A DNA stretch of 64,000 nt from CAZOAR01 sp964577985 (lineage in GTDB: Bacteria > Gemmatimonadota > CAZMKB01 > CAZNLH01), in NCBI GenBank assembly GCA_964577985.1, contig CAZOAR010000003.1, positions 1-64,000 of the forward strand. Reading direction: 5' to 3'. Both the position numbers and the translations under genes were made by a program. The notes beneath the pieces were generated by a model. It searched no databases, was not told where the DNA came from, and was given only the letters and a program-made list of their open reading frames with translations. Positions 34,794 through 42,657 of this stretch are shown piece after piece. Within the stretch, counting starts at the first letter, position 1; each line of letters opens with the position of its first letter.

Positions 34794-36800
34794 TTGATTC
34801 AGATTGCCGATTTCACTCTGATCCTCGCGTTGATCTTTTCGATCTGCGGGATAGTCTTCTCCATACTGGGCGCGGACAAGCGAAAGTCCTACCTTCTTGC
34901 GTCATCTGAGAGATGCGTCTACGCGGTGTTCTTCTGCATGGCGCTGTTGTCCGCATTCCTGATCACCGCATTGGTGGAATCAGACTTTCACCTTGAATAC
35001 GTGGCGAATTACACGAGTAAGGCTCTGCCGCTTTTCTACAAGATATCTGCTTTCTGGGCCGGTCAGAAAGGATCTCTTCTGCTGTGGTCGTTCCTGCTCA
35101 TGGGCTTCTCGTCGCTGGCCATATACCAGAACAGGGAAAAGAACCGCGATATGCTGCCGCAGTTGATCGCAATTCTGCTGTCCATCAACCTCTTCTTTCT
35201 TATCCTTCTCCAGTTCGTCACCAATCCATTCGAACTGCTGCCTTTCGCACCTGCAGAGGGAAGAGGGTTGAATCCACTGCTTCAGAATCCCGGGATGGTT
35301 TTTCATCCTCCCAGCCTTTATCTGGGCTTCGTCAGTTTCTCCATACCGTTTGCCTTCGCTATGGCTGCGATCATGAACGGGCGTAAAGATAATGAATGGA
35401 TTCGTTCCACGAGGCGCTGGACGCTCTTCTCGTGGGTGTTTCTTACGCTCGGCAATCTCCTCGGCGCGCAGTGGGCATATGTCGAGCTGGGTTGGGGTGG
35501 GTATTGGGCCTGGGATCCCGTGGAAAACGCGGCGCTCATGCCGTGGCTGACGTGTACTGCCTTTCTTCATTCGGTGATGATCCAGGAAAAGAAGAATATG
35601 CTCAAGGTCTGGAATATGATCCTGGTTGTCATAACCTTCCTCTTGACCATATTCGGGACCTTCATAACCCGAAGCGGAGTAGTGTCATCCGTGCATGCCT
35701 TCACTCAGACGGGGATCGGGCCGTTTTTTGTTGTCTTCATGATGGTCATCGCCGTTTTCGCAGCAGTGGTTCTCCTCAGAGGAAGAGAACTGTTGAGGAC
35801 GAGGAACAAGTTTGATTCCCTCCTTTCCAGGGAAAGTTCCTTTCTCTTCAACAACCTCATCCTGCTGGGCGCTGCTTTCGCAGTACTCTGGGGCACCGTC
35901 TTTCCGATGATCTCTGAAGCCGTCAGGGGTGTGAAAATCACGGTGGGGCCGCCTTTTTTCAACAAAATCATGGTTCCGATCGGAATAGTGCTTCTTTTTC
36001 TCATCGGCGTCGGACCTCTCATAGCCTGGCGAAGGGCCTCGCTGCAGAACTTGAGAAAAAACTTTCAGATACCTGTAATCCTCATGCTCGCAGCGGGCCT
36101 GATCTTCTATTTCATTGTTGACATCCACCAGTTGTACCCCCTGTGCTCGTTCATGCTGGTAGTCTTCGTCCTGGCGACTATCATGGTTGAGTTTTATCGA
36201 GGAACCATGGCCAGACGAAGGTCAACGGGCGACAATATCTTCGTTGCCTTTTTCACACTCATGCGGAAGGGAAAAAGACGATATGGGGGATACGTTGTAC
36301 ACCTGGGCGTTGTTCTGGCCTATATAGGGATCACGGGGTCGGCGTTTAATGTCGAGAAGGAAATCACCGCGTCTCCCGGTGATGTCATGAGGATAGGCGA
36401 CTACACTCTCAAGTATAAAGGACTCAAGAATGAGGCTGACGAGCACAAGAGCTCCATGATTGCTACTCTCGAACTCCGTAAATACAGAGAACCCGGTGAT
36501 GATCCCGGGGGAACAGGTCAAGGAGATCTGATAGCTATTCTGAAGCCGCAGAAGAATGCATATTATCATCCGGAACAGGCGACGACTGAAGTGGCGATTC
36601 ATTCCTCACCCGTGGAGGATCTTTACGTGATTCTCGCTAGTTTTGACGACGAACAGGCGTTGTTCAGGCTCCTGATAAACCCGCTTGTTGTCTGGCTCTG
36701 GATCGGTGGCTGGATGATGGTCCTCGGAACAGTCATCGCTATCTGGCCCGGCAGGAGAGACAGGCCGGCGGAAGAGGTGAGATATGATATCGAGAAATAA
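34794..36800 (+). CDS. ccmF: Cytochrome c-type biogenesis protein CcmF
   Basis: 668 aa starting at TTG 34794, polytopic membrane protein of the HHP family. The haem-handling WWD segment WGGYWAWDPVENAALMPWL is near residues 233-251. NPGMVFHPPSLYLGF carries one of the conserved histidines, and ITRSGVVSSVHAF another. A soluble C-terminal domain (about 520-625) precedes the last helix (LWIGGWMMVLGTVIAIWPG). It forms the cytochrome c haem lyase with CcmH and CcmI. Its stop overlaps the ccmH start by 17 bases. Confidence 0.95.
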   Translation: MIQIADFTLILALIFSICGIVFSILGADKRKSYLLASSERCVYAVFFCMALLSAFLITALVESDFHLEYVANYTSKALPLFYKISAFWAGQKGSLLLWSFLLMGFSSLAIYQNREKNRDMLPQLIAILLSINLFFLILLQFVTNPFELLPFAPAEGRGLNPLLQNPGMVFHPPSLYLGFVSFSIPFAFAMAAIMNGRKDNEWIRSTRRWTLFSWVFLTLGNLLGAQWAYVELGWGGYWAWDPVENAALMPWLTCTAFLHSVMIQEKKNMLKVWNMILVVITFLLTIFGTFITRSGVVSSVHAFTQTGIGPFFVVFMMVIAVFAAVVLLRGRELLRTRNKFDSLLSRESSFLFNNLILLGAAFAVLWGTVFPMISEAVRGVKITVGPPFFNKIMVPIGIVLLFLIGVGPLIAWRRASLQNLRKNFQIPVILMLAAGLIFYFIVDIHQLYPLCSFMLVVFVLATIMVEFYRGTMARRRSTGDNIFVAFFTLMRKGKRRYGGYVVHLGVVLAYIGITGSAFNVEKEITASPGDVMRIGDYTLKYKGLKNEADEHKSSMIATLELRKYREPGDDPGGTGQGDLIAILKPQKNAYYHPEQATTEVAIHSSPVEDLYVILASFDDEQALFRLLINPLVVWLWIGGWMMVLGTVIAIWPGRRDRPAEEVRYDIEK

Positions 36801-37263
36801 GATCGGCTGTCTAACCGCGGTGTGGTTCTTCGTGCTGGTGGTTCCCTGCGCGCCGCAATCGGAAGCGGATCTGCAGGAGATCGAGGATTCGGTGATGTGC
36901 ATGTGCGGATGCGCCAACATGGTGCTCAGCTCATGCAGGTGCGACTTTTCCACACGGATGAGGGCGGAGATTCGTGATATCATGGCGGATGGAAAGGACC
37001 GGGAGGAGGTTATCCAGGTCCTGGTCGATAGATATGGTGAGGTGGTCCTGGCGACTCCAAAACAGGAGGGGTTCAATCTCACCGCCTATTTCATGCCGCT
37101 TGTCGCCATATTTGCGGGAGCGCTATTCCTCATCATTGTTATCAGGAGGTGGAAGGGCGAGAGCCATGATGCGGGCCTGGGCCGAAAGGAGAGGATCGGA
37201 CTTTCAGATGATGATCCTTATCGAGAGCAGCTCGAACGGGAGTTGAAGGCATTTAAAGAGTGA
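36784..37263 (+). CDS. ccmH: Cytochrome c-type biogenesis protein CcmH
   Basis: 159 aa. It has an N-terminal signal, a thioredox-active segment with clustered cysteines (C39, C41, C43, C51, C53, in CMCGCANMVLSSCRC) and a C-terminal membrane helix (about 100-120). The classical CcmH motif is LRCxxC, while this CMCGC...CxC form is a variant seen in several non-proteobacterial lineages. It keeps the CXXCH cysteines of apocytochrome reduced for haem attachment. CcmH is often missing where CcmE is of the CX3Y type, so its presence here is notable. Confidence 0.9.
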   Translation: MISRNKIGCLTAVWFFVLVVPCAPQSEADLQEIEDSVMCMCGCANMVLSSCRCDFSTRMRAEIRDIMADGKDREEVIQVLVDRYGEVVLATPKQEGFNLTAYFMPLVAIFAGALFLIIVIRRWKGESHDAGLGRKERIGLSDDDPYREQLERELKAFKE

Positions 37264-37285
37264 ACACCAGGACGGGAAGAGACGA

Positions 37286-37705
37286 ATGGAACTGTTTATA
37301 ATTCTTCTTCTTACAATCGGGGGACTGATATATATAGGCTATCCTGTCTTCACGGAGAAGAGGAAGTGGGATTACAAACCGCCGATAGCCCTGTCGCGGG
37401 GGGATAGACTGGAATCGCGCAAGGGCAGTGCCCTCAGGGCCATCAAGGAACTGGAATTCGATTACGAAACCGGCAAACTGTCGTCCGAAGATTACAATTC
37501 TCTGAAGTCTCGCTATGAGGAAGAAGCGGTCGAGGTAATGAAGCGGCTTGAGGGTTTGCGGAAGGGAGGAAAGAGGTTGAAGACAAGTGGGGGGGCCGTG
37601 GAGAATCTGATTTGCTCCACGTGTGCCGAAGAGCTCCCGGTGAGAAGTCGATTTTGCCCGAATTGCGGGACGAAGTTCACGGAAGTCTCCGACGACGCAT
37701 CCTGA
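37286..37705 (+). CDS. CcmI-like protein with C-terminal zinc ribbon
   Basis: 139 aa. A membrane helix at residues 2-20 is followed by a coiled segment (AIKELEFDYETGKLSSEDYNSL) that matches the N-terminal part of CcmI. Instead of the CcmI TPR domain it ends in a zinc ribbon (CSTC-x11-CPNC). It lies in the position of ccmI, 22 bases after ccmH and 13 before ccmA. It may replace CcmI in holding apocytochromes or the lyase complex. Function is inferred from context. Confidence 0.75.
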   Translation: MELFIILLLTIGGLIYIGYPVFTEKRKWDYKPPIALSRGDRLESRKGSALRAIKELEFDYETGKLSSEDYNSLKSRYEEEAVEVMKRLEGLRKGGKRLKTSGGAVENLICSTCAEELPVRSRFCPNCGTKFTEVSDDAS

Positions 37706-37718
37706 GGAGAACGAGACA

Positions 37719-38462
37719 GTGCCGGAGGTTACACCGCAGGAAGTGATTATCGAGGTAGGGAGACTCTCGAGACGTTTTGGAAGAATTGTCGCCCTGGACG
37801 ATATGAGCCTCCAGATCAGGGAGGGAGAATTCCTGACTGTTTTCGGGCCAAACGGCGCGGGCAAGACAACGTTGATAGGCATTCTGTCGTCCCTGATCAA
37901 AGCGACCTCGGGAGAGATACTTTTCCGGGGAAAATCGGTGAGGGAGAACGCCAACAGGCTGAGGCACTCCATAGGTGTGATTGGTCATCAATCTCTACTT
38001 TACGGACAGCTGACTGCAGGCGAGAATCTTCAGTTCTATGGCAGGATGTATGGAGTCGATCGCCTCGACGAACGGGTGGAAGAGGTACTGGCGGAAGTGA
38101 ACCTCCAGCATCGTGCGAATGATCTCACCAGGACTTTTTCGAGAGGAATGATGCAGCGGTTAGCCATCGCGAGAGCTATGATCCATAAGCCTTCGATCTA
38201 TCTTCTGGATGAGCCATATTCGGGGCTGGATCAACATTCCGGCGACAAGCTGCGGGACATGCTATCCGGCCTGAAAACACAGCGAAAGACGATACTGATG
38301 ACAACTCATAATCTGGAGAGGGGTTTCGAGTTGAGCGACAGGAGCGTGATAATAGTGAAGGGAGCAGTCGAATACGATAGGAGAAATATAAGCGGGGACG
38401 TTTCTGAGATTCGAGAGACCTATTATCGCTTGATAGAACAGGTGGAGAGTAAGGGCCTGTGA
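37719..38462 (+). CDS. ccmA: Haem exporter ATP-binding protein CcmA
   Basis: 247 aa, GTG start with GAGGAGA eight bases upstream. ABC motifs are complete: Walker A GPNGAGKTT, signature FSRGMMQR (in place of LSGGQ), Walker B IYLLDEPYSGLD and the switch His in MTTHN. With CcmB it powers release of holo-CcmE from CcmC. GTGA overlaps the ccmB start. Its location between the CcmI-like gene and ccmB and the unusual signature support CcmA over a generic ABC ATPase. Confidence 0.92.
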   Translation: MPEVTPQEVIIEVGRLSRRFGRIVALDDMSLQIREGEFLTVFGPNGAGKTTLIGILSSLIKATSGEILFRGKSVRENANRLRHSIGVIGHQSLLYGQLTAGENLQFYGRMYGVDRLDERVEEVLAEVNLQHRANDLTRTFSRGMMQRLAIARAMIHKPSIYLLDEPYSGLDQHSGDKLRDMLSGLKTQRKTILMTTHNLERGFELSDRSVIIVKGAVEYDRRNISGDVSEIRETYYRLIEQVESKGL

Positions 38463-39127
38463 GGAGTATACTGGCAATCCTCTGGAAGGACATCGTCTCA
38501 GAGGCACGCACACGGGAGATGGTGAATTCGATGTTCATATTCGCTGTCCTGATTCTCGTGGTCTTCCAGTTTGCCTTTACTCCCGGTACCGAGAGGATAA
38601 ATGAGATCGCCTCCGGTGTTCTCTGGATTGCATTTCTTTTCGCGGGCATGCTCGGATTGAACCGCTCGTTCGCCATCGAGAAGGACAGGGGATGCCTGAG
38701 AGGTCTTCTCCTCTGCCCGGTGGACCGATCTCTCATCTATCTCGGGAAGGTGGCCGGGAATCTCTTGTTCATCATGGCCGTGAATCTTGTAACCCTCGTG
38801 GTCTTCGTCGTCTTTTTCAACCTCGCCATACTTGGTGTGCTCGGCAGACTGCTGCTGATCATCTTCCTCTCCACTATTGGATACTCCGCGGTTGGCACAC
38901 TATTTTCCGCGATTTCGTGCAATACGCGGATGAGGGAGGTGATGCTTCCGATTCTGATGCTGCCGATCATGGTCCCCGTGATCATTGCTTCGGTAAAGTC
39001 AACAGTAAGCCTTCTTTCGGGTAACGCAGCAGCGGATTTTGCCTTCGGGTTGAGGCTCATTGGAGTATTTGACGCCATCTTTCTCGTCGTCGCGATCGTC
39101 GTGTTTGATTACATTGTCGAGGAGTAA
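38459..39127 (+). CDS. ccmB: Haem exporter membrane protein CcmB
   Basis: 222 aa, GTG start overlapping ccmA by four bases. It has six predicted membrane helices and the typical CcmB beginning (LAILWKDIVSEARTREM, then GVLWIAFLFAGMLGLNRSFAIEKDRG). It is the permease partner of CcmA. The stop lies seven bases before the ccmC start. Confidence 0.93.
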   Translation: MRSILAILWKDIVSEARTREMVNSMFIFAVLILVVFQFAFTPGTERINEIASGVLWIAFLFAGMLGLNRSFAIEKDRGCLRGLLLCPVDRSLIYLGKVAGNLLFIMAVNLVTLVVFVVFFNLAILGVLGRLLLIIFLSTIGYSAVGTLFSAISCNTRMREVMLPILMLPIMVPVIIASVKSTVSLLSGNAAADFAFGLRLIGVFDAIFLVVAIVVFDYIVEE

Positions 39128-39134
39128 CTATAAG

Positions 39135-39833
39135 ATGAAAAGGAGCTACATCAGGCGGTTCTTTTCCGGGATAGACTCGATTGGATTTCTATCGTTCCCG
39201 CTCATGATGGTGACACTGTACCTCATTTTCTTCTACGCCGATGTAGAGAAGGAAATGGGAATTGTCCAGAAGATATTCTACTTTCATGTTCCCATAGCGT
39301 GGTCAACATTTCTGGCATTCTTCTTTGTCTTCCTTAACAGCATCATGTTCCTCTGGAAGCGCGAAAGAATATACGACTTGATGGCGCACGCTTCGGCCGA
39401 GGTAGGGATCATTTTCTGCACTCTTGTCCTGATAACCGGGCCACTGTGGGGAAAACCGGCCTGGGGGGCATGGTGGGTCTGGGATTCCAGGTTAACGACT
39501 ACTCTTGTTCTGTGGCTCATCTTTGTCGCTTATCTGATGCTCCGTCAATATGGAGGAGAGGAGAGCCAGCTGTCGAGGTTTTCGGCGGTACTCGGTATTG
39601 TGGGTTTCCTGGATGTTCCCCTCGTGTACCTCTCCGTGACGTGGTGGAGAACACAGCATCCGCCGCACTTCTTCGGCAAGAGCGAGTCTACTCTGGCGCC
39701 ATCCATGCTGACGACTTTCTTGATCTCGCTGCTTACAATGACGTTGTTCTTCCTCTATGTTCTGTCGAGAAGGATTACCCTTGGCGAGATGCGCGACAAT
39801 GCGGACAGCATTCGAAGAATGATCAACGATTGA
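39135..39833 (+). CDS. ccmC: Haem-handling protein CcmC
   Basis: 232 aa. ATG 39135 is chosen over an in-frame start within ccmB. Six membrane helices, with FYFHVPIAW (first conserved His), the WWD segment GPLWGKPAWGAWWVWDSRLTT, and TWWRTQHPP containing the second conserved His region. CcmC loads haem onto CcmE in the periplasmic leaflet. It is followed by a tiny CcmD gene after 25 bases. Confidence 0.94.
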   Translation: MKRSYIRRFFSGIDSIGFLSFPLMMVTLYLIFFYADVEKEMGIVQKIFYFHVPIAWSTFLAFFFVFLNSIMFLWKRERIYDLMAHASAEVGIIFCTLVLITGPLWGKPAWGAWWVWDSRLTTTLVLWLIFVAYLMLRQYGGEESQLSRFSAVLGIVGFLDVPLVYLSVTWWRTQHPPHFFGKSESTLAPSMLTTFLISLLTMTLFFLYVLSRRITLGEMRDNADSIRRMIND

Positions 39834-39858
39834 ACCCCCGAACAAAGAGGATCTGGAT

Positions 39859-40038
39859 ATGGAGAACATCGCGAATATGCCTGGTTTCGGTTATCTGGCC
39901 GCTGCGTATGCCGTCGTATGGGTTGTCATGTTTGTTTATCTCATGAGTATCGTGGTGAGAGAGAAGAAGATAGAGAGGGAACTGGAGGCGTTGAACAGGA
40001 TCGTGACAGACAGGGAGAGAGGTTCCGGCAGGAAATAA
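39859..40038 (+). CDS. ccmD: CcmD-like small membrane protein
   Basis: 59 aa (begins MENIANMPGFGYLAAAY, ends SGRK). One membrane helix spans about residues 11-33 and is followed by a charged, helical tail (REKKIERELEALNRIV). This is the usual CcmD layout. It lies directly after ccmC, as in other System I operons. CcmD holds CcmE in the CcmABC complex. The frame ends in TAA and is too short for most gene callers. Confidence 0.85.
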   Translation: MENIANMPGFGYLAAAYAVVWVVMFVYLMSIVVREKKIERELEALNRIVTDRERGSGRK

Positions 40039-40111
40039 TGACGGAGGCCGGGCCTTCAGCCCCGTGTCTGTCGCCGAGTGAATCGGCGCGCACTGTGTTG
40101 AGGAGGTGAAT

Positions 40112-40321
40112 ATGGACAAGCTGAGACTTTATCTCATAACGGATGTAACTTCGTCACCGTGCTGGTTTCTTCAGGCGGCCAGGAACCCCGAGGAAGCGAT
40201 AATGAAGTGCATCAATGACAAGATGTGCCCGATCTCAAAGGACATGCACAGCAGCTGCAAGGCGGAAGAAATCCGTATGGCAGGCTATGACATCGATGTT
40301 GTTCCACGTACAGAAGCCTGA
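40112..40321 (+). CDS. Small Cys-containing protein of unknown function
   Basis: 69 aa. The ATG at 40112 stands five bases after a consensus GAGGAGGTG, so translation is likely. Residues: MDKLRLYLITDVTSSPCWF at the N-terminus, then four more scattered features including three further Cys (MKCINDKMCPISKDMHSSC). The four cysteines could bind metal, but no family was recognised. It lies between the ccm operon and the Mth938-like gene. Confidence 0.65.
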   Translation: MDKLRLYLITDVTSSPCWFLQAARNPEEAIMKCINDKMCPISKDMHSSCKAEEIRMAGYDIDVVPRTEA

Positions 40322-40449
40322 AGAGGCTCCTCGAGTCGTAATACAGAACAGGGCCGGCACTGTTTCTGGAGTGGTTGGTGTGGTGGGATCATGGAGAGTT
40401 GCGGTGAGAGACACATGCGCCCACCCCGGACGGCAGCGGATTTGCAGGG

Positions 40450-40794
40450 ATGGAGATAGAATCATACAGATTCGGTGAAATTGTTATCGGGGGAAAAGTA
40501 TACCGAACTGATGTAATCGTTTTCCCGGATAAGGTCGTCGATAACTGGTGGCGGAGGGAAGGCCACAGGCTTGACATTACTGATCTCGGAGGAGCGCTGA
40601 CAGTTGATCCGAAGGTGATGATTGTCGGGACGGGTTACTACGGACGAATGGAAATCCCGGCAACTCTGGCCGGGGAGCTGGCTTGTATGGGGGTTGAGTT
40701 GATTGCGCAGGAGACTACAGAGGCCTGCGACACCTACAATAATTGTGTGTCGACCGGGTCGCTGAATGTGGGCCTTTTCCACATTACCTGCTGA
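40450..40794 (+). CDS. Mth938-like (DUF498/NDUFAF3-type) protein
   Basis: 114 aa. The sequence follows the Mth938 fold: YRFGEIVIGGKVYRTDVIV, then DITDLGGAL, MIVGTGYYGRMEIP, and a C-terminal FHITC matching the LHLTC end. Bacterial members have no defined reaction, while the mitochondrial homologue NDUFAF3 helps assemble complex I. The window also encodes complex I subunits, but they are distant, so a link is speculative. The stop is 40 bases before the rhomboid start. Confidence 0.85.
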   Translation: MEIESYRFGEIVIGGKVYRTDVIVFPDKVVDNWWRREGHRLDITDLGGALTVDPKVMIVGTGYYGRMEIPATLAGELACMGVELIAQETTEACDTYNNCVSTGSLNVGLFHITC

Positions 40795-40834
40795 TGGTTC
40801 CTGGACGGTGGTCAGAACGGAAGAGGGCTTTACG

Positions 40835-41665
40835 TTGAGAAGACATCGATACAGCCATGGGCCGGGTCTGTCGATCTACGGGTGGAGTCCCATCGTACGG
40901 GCCCTGATCATCATCAACTCTATCATTTTCCTGCTGGAGTTCATTCCCGCCCTGCAGACGATAAGGATATTCGGGCTCACTCCGGCACTCGTGACGAATC
41001 GTCTCTACGTCTGGCAGCTTTTCACCTACATGTTCCTCCATGGGGGTTTCTTTCATCTGCTGTTCAACATGTTTGTCCTGTGGATGTTCGGGAGCGAGGT
41101 GGAAGGAATGTGGGGTGGCAGGGAGTTCCTGCGCTACTACATCATCACCGGTATAGGTGCCGGCGTCATGACCGTCCTTACCTCATGGAACTCACTCATC
41201 CCGACTATTGGCGCCTCGGGCGCCATATACGGGGTCCTGGTAGCGTTCGCACTGCTGTTTCCGAACAGGCGGATATACCTCTATTTTCTCTTTCCAATCA
41301 AGGCCAAACACCTGATAATCATCTTCGCTTTTCTCGAATTGCTTGCCAGCCGGCACTATAACGAGAGCGGCATCGCCAACTTCGCGCATCTCGGGGGGAT
41401 GCTCGTGGGCTATCTATATCTCAAAGGAGGATCGTACTTCGATCGTGCTATGGGCCGGATGAAAAACAAGATGCGAAACAGCAGGATCAAGATCAAAGTC
41501 GTCGATAATAATGAGGTCCGCAATGACCGGAAAGATGATGACTGGAATGATGATGAGATAGATGGCATCCTCGATAAGATATTGCGTGATGGCATTGACA
41601 GCCTGTCGGAAAAGGAGAAGGATATCCTCAATCGGGCGAGCAACCGCTTTCGTCGCAGGAAGTGA
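40835..41665 (+). CDS. Rhomboid family intramembrane serine protease
   Basis: 276 aa from TTG 40835, which has AGAGGG seven bases upstream; a longer frame to 40766 overlaps the previous gene. Six membrane helices. The catalytic serine is S128 in GASGA and the catalytic histidine H185 in NFAHLGG. HGGFFHLLFNMFVLWMFG is the loop-1/helix-2 signature. A cytoplasmic tail of about 75 residues ends in an acidic/basic helix (DDEIDGILDKILRDG) often found in bacterial rhomboids of this type. It cleaves membrane substrates, none identified here. Confidence 0.93.
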   Translation: MRRHRYSHGPGLSIYGWSPIVRALIIINSIIFLLEFIPALQTIRIFGLTPALVTNRLYVWQLFTYMFLHGGFFHLLFNMFVLWMFGSEVEGMWGGREFLRYYIITGIGAGVMTVLTSWNSLIPTIGASGAIYGVLVAFALLFPNRRIYLYFLFPIKAKHLIIIFAFLELLASRHYNESGIANFAHLGGMLVGYLYLKGGSYFDRAMGRMKNKMRNSRIKIKVVDNNEVRNDRKDDDWNDDEIDGILDKILRDGIDSLSEKEKDILNRASNRFRRRK

Positions 41666-41705
41666 ATGCCCTCTCGTACGGCAACCTGAATGATCTATTT
41701 CCGTA

Positions 41706-42386
41706 ATGTGCGCAAGAACTGAATCTGTTCTCCTGAACTACTACAATGCCCTGTTCAGACGATTTGGCCCCCAGAAATGGTGGCCGGCTGAGACCCCCCT
41801 GGAGGTAGTCGCGGGGGCAATCCTCACCCAGAATACCAACTGGAAGAATGTGGAGAGGGCCCTGTCGGAACTGAAGAAAGAGGGGTTATTGACCCCTGAG
41901 ATACTTGCTTCCACGGACGCCGCGATCCTATCCAGACATATTCGTCCCGCGGGATACTTCAGGGCCAAGGCACGGTGTCTGCTCAGTTTTGTTGATTACT
42001 TCAAGAAGGGATACAATCTTGACTTCGATCGTTTCGGTGATGTGGAAACTCCGGAATTGAGAGCGGAGTTACTCCAGATCTGGGGCATCGGACCAGAAAC
42101 GGCGGATTCTATCCTCCTGTACGCGCTTGGTCGGCCAGTGTTTGTCGTCGACGCGTACACGAGGCGAGTCATTACGCGGCACCGGATAACGGATGAGGCA
42201 GCTTCCTATGGGGATATACAGCATCTCTTCATGTCCCGCCTTCCTGTGGATACCTCGCTGTTCAACGAATATCACGCCCTCCTGGTGAGATTGGGAAAGG
42301 AGCACTGCCGGAAAAAACCGGACTGTGACGAATGTCCGCTCTTCTCTTTTATGGGGGAAGAGTTCGAGCCGGATGCCCTGTCCTGA
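41706..42386 (+). CDS. HhH-GPD DNA glycosylase, COG2231/MagIII-like
   Basis: 226 aa. The helix-hairpin-helix LLQIWGIGPETADSIL and catalytic aspartate in FVVDAYTRRV are clear. The lysine of endonuclease III (GxGxKTA) is replaced by Glu (GPETAD), which predicts a monofunctional glycosylase without AP-lyase activity, as in MagIII. Only three cysteines (CRKKPDCDEC) appear at the usual Fe-S position, so a [4Fe-4S] cluster is doubtful. It would remove damaged or alkylated bases and would complement Tag. Confidence 0.88.
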   Translation: MCARTESVLLNYYNALFRRFGPQKWWPAETPLEVVAGAILTQNTNWKNVERALSELKKEGLLTPEILASTDAAILSRHIRPAGYFRAKARCLLSFVDYFKKGYNLDFDRFGDVETPELRAELLQIWGIGPETADSILLYALGRPVFVVDAYTRRVITRHRITDEAASYGDIQHLFMSRLPVDTSLFNEYHALLVRLGKEHCRKKPDCDECPLFSFMGEEFEPDALS

Positions 42387-42657
42387 TGCCGGCCGAGTGC
42401 AGTCTCCACACCCCCCATGGACAAGGCTTTGTGTGTCTAATTATGGGGACAAGCCTGGCTAATATGGAGAGCATTGACGTTCAAGCGCCGGGCTGTTCAT
42501 CAGTTCTCGGGCTATACGTATCCCCTTTAGAGACAAGGTGTTGTCCAATGCGTGTCCTCCCATGCTTCATCGCAGGGCCAGTGGCATGACTGTTGCCTTG
42601 AACTCCTGTGGCTGCGTGTTCCATAAAGCGCGGCAGGCTTGACACCAGGAGGTCGCA
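42387..42657. other. Non-coding gap
   Basis: About 270 bases without a supported gene. It contains two similar stretches, ATGGACAAGGCT (near 42418) and GGGGACAAGCCT (near 42446), arranged as a weak inverted repeat. No clear promoter or terminator was identified. Confidence 0.35.
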
